64,000 bases of DNA from Pleomorphochaeta sp963678575 (GTDB lineage Bacteria; Spirochaetota; Spirochaetia; Sphaerochaetales; Sphaerochaetaceae): positions 248,001 through 312,000 of the forward strand of contig CAXXHV010000001.1 in NCBI GenBank assembly GCA_963678575.2, in the 5' to 3' direction. The notes beneath the pieces are model-generated. The model was not told the DNA's origin, did not search any database, and worked only from the letters and a program-made list of their open reading frames with translations. This document shows positions 61,161-64,000 of the stretch, one piece after another. Each line of letters begins with the position of its first letter. Positions within the stretch are counted from its first letter, which is position 1. Made by a program: the position numbers and the translations under genes.

Positions 61161-61184
61161 AAATTGTAAAAATAAATAATTAAA

Positions 61185-61667
61185 TTATAGTAAATCAATT
61201 TTTGAAAAATCTATACTACCATCTTCTTTGATTAAATCTTCATTTGCATGAACTTTTTCTACCTTTACAATGAACATTTCATGAGATCCAGTAATAATAG
61301 AATCAACAATTGTTCCTTCAATATTTATAGGACAATCACTTAGCATTGGGCAATCAATTAAGTCTGCATTAACAGTATTAATATCTTTTAATTTGTCTTC
61401 ATTTCTTCCGCTAATTGTTCCTAGATATTTGTATTCTTTTGCAAAATCCTTAGTTACAATATTAACAACCATAACCCCACTTTCTTTGATTAAATTGTAA
61501 GAAAAACGACTAGGAACAATTCCTATCATTAGCATTGGTGGATCATAACTACAGTTACCAGCATATGCAACAGCTAATGCATTTTCTCTTCCATCTTTTC
61601 CTTTACATGTAACCAAAATATTTGGTTTAGGAGCTAAACTATTTTTTTTAATTGCTTCTTTTTTCAT
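61185..61667 (-). CDS. Flavin reductase-like FMN-binding protein
   Basis: This 160-aa split-barrel protein has family segments ILVTCKGKDGRENALAVAYA, DPPMLMIGIVPSRFSYNLIK and GVMVVNIVTKDFA. Such proteins bind FMN and reduce flavins or other acceptors. GAGG sits seven bases before the ATG at 61667, so I prefer that to the ATG at 61679. It stands alone. Confidence 0.85.
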   Translation of the reverse strand: MKKEAIKKNSLAPKPNILVTCKGKDGRENALAVAYAGNCSYDPPMLMIGIVPSRFSYNLIKESGVMVVNIVTKDFAKEYKYLGTISGRNEDKLKDINTVNADLIDCPMLSDCPINIEGTIVDSIITGSHEMFIVKVEKVHANEDLIKEDGSIDFSKIDLL

Positions 61668-61883
61668 TTTACACCTCATTTTTGATTTTATTAAGCATTT
61701 AAATAATGTTCAATAATTTAGAACTTGAAATGAGAGAATTACTTGGCATAAGTCAATAATAATGCATGTGTTTTATGTGTTGTTTGAAATATGGTTTTAA
61801 AATTATAAAAATAATTAAAAATAATGCTTAATTATCTTGCTAGATATTACTCAAAACAGTAAATTAACTTAGAGGAGAATTTG

Positions 61884-62639
61884 ATGCGAATAACAATTAG
61901 TGAAGATAAAAAAGATTTAGGAGTTCAAGCTGCTAAATTAGGTGCTTCAAAAATATTAGAAGCAATTGAAGAAAAAGGTTATGCAACAATTGTATTAGAA
62001 TCTGGTGCAAGTCAAATTGAAACATTAAAAAATCTTGCTCTTTATGATAACATTCCTTGGAATAAAGTTCGTGTTCTACAGTTTGATGAATTTATTGGAA
62101 TTGAACCAAACTCTCCTAAAAGTAATACATATTTTTTGCAAACTCGATTTTTGAATATATTAGGGGAAACAAAGATTAAATGTTTCCATCCTCTTGGAAC
62201 AACAGAGGAGTCTGTTAAAGAGGCTAATGATATTGCTCAAGATTTAGAAATTGATGTTGCTTTTTCATGTATTGGTGAAAATGGTCATTTAGGATATAAT
62301 GATCCTCCTGCTAATTTTGAAACAAAAGAAGCTTATATAGCTGTTGATTTAGATTTAAGAAGTAGAAAACAATTAGTTGGTGAAAAGTGGTTTAAGAAAT
62401 TAGATGAAGTTCCAACAAGAGCAATTACTTTATCAATTAGAAAGTTGTTAAGTTCAAAAAATATAATTGTTTCGTGTCCAGATCAAAGAAAAGCAAGAGG
62501 TGTTGCAACTTGTTTATATGGTCAAATGAGTCCTTTGCAACCTTGTACTGCATTAAGAAGAAAATCGGAATGTGATTTATTCTTGGATAAACCTTCTTCT
62601 ATGTTGATTTTAAGCGACAATAGACCTAAATATCATTAG
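61884..62639 (+). CDS. nagB: Glucosamine-6-phosphate deaminase-like isomerase
   Basis: This 251-aa enzyme has the NagB/6-phosphogluconolactonase fold. The active-site segment reads CIGENGHLGYNDPPANF (usual GIGxNGHIAFNEP) and the N-terminal LESGASQIETLKNL is the phosphate site. It converts glucosamine-6-phosphate to fructose-6-phosphate and ammonia. GAGGAG precedes the ATG at 61884. It is followed closely by a YitT protein, perhaps by chance. Confidence 0.82.
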   Translation: MRITISEDKKDLGVQAAKLGASKILEAIEEKGYATIVLESGASQIETLKNLALYDNIPWNKVRVLQFDEFIGIEPNSPKSNTYFLQTRFLNILGETKIKCFHPLGTTEESVKEANDIAQDLEIDVAFSCIGENGHLGYNDPPANFETKEAYIAVDLDLRSRKQLVGEKWFKKLDEVPTRAITLSIRKLLSSKNIIVSCPDQRKARGVATCLYGQMSPLQPCTALRRKSECDLFLDKPSSMLILSDNRPKYH

Positions 62640-62641
62640 AA

Positions 62642-63568
62642 ATGAAAAATAAAATACGAGATTATTTCCAGATTCTTTTAGGAACAATGATTTCTGGATT
62701 TGGTATTGCTTGCTTTATTACTCCGGCAAAAATTGCATCTGGTGGCGTTAGTGGAATTGCAACTATTGTTTACTACTTATATGGTGTTGATACTGGGTTA
62801 ACAATGATTTTAATTTCATTTCCTCTTTTTTTAATTGGTATGAGGATATTTGGTCCCGTTTATGGTTTAAAAAGTTTTGTAGGAATGACTTTGTTATCTG
62901 TTTTTGTGTCCTTGTTTGGACAGCTTACAGATTATCAAGGTTTTTTAGAGTATTCAGACAAAGTAGATGTATTATTATCTGCAATATTTGGTGGTGTTTT
63001 TGTTGGTGGTGGAATTGGTTTTGTTATGAGGGCTGGTTCAAATACTGGAGGAACTGATATTGTTGGACAAATTTTAAATTTATTCACGCCGCTAAATTTA
63101 GGAACTTGCGTATTTCTCTGTGATGCTGTTGTTGTAATTATTGGTGGCTTAGTCTTTGGCTTAGAAAGAGCTTTATTTGCTGTATGTGCTTTATATATTT
63201 CAGGACAAACAATAAATTTTGTAGTAATGAGTTTGGGCAATAAATATGCAAAAACAGCTTATATTGTAAGCGACAACTACGAAAGGATATCTGATAGGAT
63301 AATTAAAGAATTACATCGTGGTGGCACTTTATTGAAGGGTACAGGCATATATACCAAGCAAGGAAGAACCCTACTAATGGCTGTTGTTCAAAATCAAGTT
63401 ATAAATCAATTAACTCAAATAGTCCATGAAGAAGATGAAAAAGCTTTTATGTTTGTTCATGAGACATATCAAGTATTAGGCTATGGCTTTGTGCCATTAT
63501 CAAAAATGCTTGATTCTAATAAAAGTAGACCTATTCCAAGAAGTAAAAATATTACAAAAAAAAACTAG
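62642..63568 (+). CDS. YitT-family membrane protein (DUF161/DUF2179)
   Basis: This 308-aa protein has five or six helices in the first 200 residues, with repeats of the small-residue motif ASGGVSGIATIVYYLYG and GSNTGGTDIVGQILNLF. A C-terminal cytoplasmic DUF2179 domain follows (about 215-290, TAYIVSDNYERISDRIIKEL, HRGGTLLKGTGIYT). The function of the family is not known. It starts two bases after nagB. Confidence 0.88.
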   Translation: MKNKIRDYFQILLGTMISGFGIACFITPAKIASGGVSGIATIVYYLYGVDTGLTMILISFPLFLIGMRIFGPVYGLKSFVGMTLLSVFVSLFGQLTDYQGFLEYSDKVDVLLSAIFGGVFVGGGIGFVMRAGSNTGGTDIVGQILNLFTPLNLGTCVFLCDAVVVIIGGLVFGLERALFAVCALYISGQTINFVVMSLGNKYAKTAYIVSDNYERISDRIIKELHRGGTLLKGTGIYTKQGRTLLMAVVQNQVINQLTQIVHEEDEKAFMFVHETYQVLGYGFVPLSKMLDSNKSRPIPRSKNITKKN

Positions 63569-63590
63569 GATTTTTCCTAGTTTTTTTAAT
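63562..63590 (+). terminator. Terminator after the YitT gene
   Basis: AAACTAGGA (63562-63570) and TCCTAGTTT (63575-63583) form a 9-bp stem with four-T loop and further T residues. Confidence 0.8.
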
Positions 63591-63602
63591 GTACTATAAC
63601 TT

Positions 63603-64000
63603 TTATTTTTCAGTTTTTTGCTTTATAGCAGCCATAAATTCTTCGTAGCCACCTTTTAAATCTGCACTTGGTTCATAATCTACTAAAGGATAATTTTCAA
63701 TAACGAAATCGATATCTTTATCACCACGACCTGAAAGATTAACTAGTAAGTTTACATCTTTATCAAGCTCTTTTGCTCTCTTAATAGCATATGCTACTGC
63801 ATGGCTTGATTCAAGAGCAGGAATAATTCCTTCCATTCTTGATAATCCATAAAAAGCTTCTACTGCTTCTCTGTCTGTTGCATAATGATATTCTACTCTA
63901 TTGATATCTTTTAAATAACAATGTTGTGGGCCAACTCCAGGGTAATCGAGTCCACTTGCAATTGAGTATACAGGTAAAGGAGCCCCTTTTTCATCTTGAA
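63603..64000 (-). CDS. trpB: Tryptophan synthase beta chain, C-terminal part (cut by the window edge)
   Basis: About 131 C-terminal residues are present and the frame is open to the window end. SGLDYPGVGPQHCYLKD, GIIPALESSHAVAYAI and LVNLSGRGDKDIDFVIENY are diagnostic of TrpB, the PLP enzyme joining indole and serine. The PLP-binding lysine lies outside the window. Whether trpA or other trp genes precede it cannot be seen. Confidence 0.93.
   Translation of the reverse strand, partial: QDEKGAPLPVYSIASGLDYPGVGPQHCYLKDINRVEYHYATDREAVEAFYGLSRMEGIIPALESSHAVAYAIKRAKELDKDVNLLVNLSGRGDKDIDFVIENYPLVDYEPSADLKGGYEEFMAAIKQKTEK

Noticed and set aside
1..64000. CRISPR arrays or prophage
   Set aside because: No regularly spaced direct repeats and no phage structural or integrase genes were seen; the only mobile element found is the IS at 17980-18745.

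Overview
The window is AT-rich (roughly 30% G+C by eye) and densely coded, with an ordinary genetic code: TGA is a stop in many ATGA start/stop overlaps. Several features suggest a diderm anaerobe of the spirochaete type. These are a BMP/RbsA-type ABC transporter whose binding protein has an Ala-Gln-Gly-Lys mature end, a 408-aa exported protein ending in Phe like an outer-membrane barrel, a split FtsX-like permease operon, an oxygen-independent class III ribonucleotide reductase, and an OppC with a large periplasmic insert. The spirochaete assignment is inferred from gene style, not from a marker tree.

Layout. 1-4166 (minus): a lipoprotein-export/MacB-like operon with a membrane protein, a winged-helix regulator, an ABC ATPase, two FtsX-type permeases and the first codons of an exported protein. 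4328-7130 (minus): diaminopropionate ammonia-lyase and a second, lone copy of one permease. 7328-10514 (plus): NrdG and a NrdD-redoxin fusion behind tandem NrdR boxes. 10550-12144: a structured RNA or leader with a strong terminator, then aspartokinase. 12159-13253 (minus): an MsmX-type sugar ATPase.

13373-22443 is the most unusual part. A protein fusing an ABC-transporter ATPase domain to a PAS domain and an NtrB-like histidine kinase sits next to an NtrC-type sigma-54 activator. Divergent from them lies a BMP (nucleoside-type) ABC transporter. Its first gene is preceded by a textbook -24/-12 promoter and two inverted repeats three helical turns apart. An IS200-type element has entered the transporter operon between the binding-protein gene and the ATPase gene. 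Read together, this looks like a transporter whose expression is controlled by a kinase carrying a copy of a transport ATPase.

22498-29779: a NusG paralogue, galE, a decayed reading frame, a GntR (YtrA-like)/ABC efflux operon with its own operator, an AhpD-like protein, a flavoprotein and a secreted NUC1-type nuclease. 29909-42686: a CPBP protease, AddB/AddA recombination nuclease, an unknown 447-aa protein, and a minus-strand cluster of PatB-type lyase, flavodoxin/ferredoxin, threonine aldolase and AroA. 42774-50186: the oligopeptide transporter, with oppA divergent from oppBCDF. 50286-56986: RimO, a UvrD/PcrA helicase, a structured leader with L13-S9, RecX and a Na+/Ca2+ antiporter. 57070-64000: enolase, a UPF0158-GNAT fusion, the barrel-like surface protein, a flavin reductase-like protein, NagB, a YitT protein and the C-terminal part of TrpB. 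No tRNA, rRNA or CRISPR array was seen.
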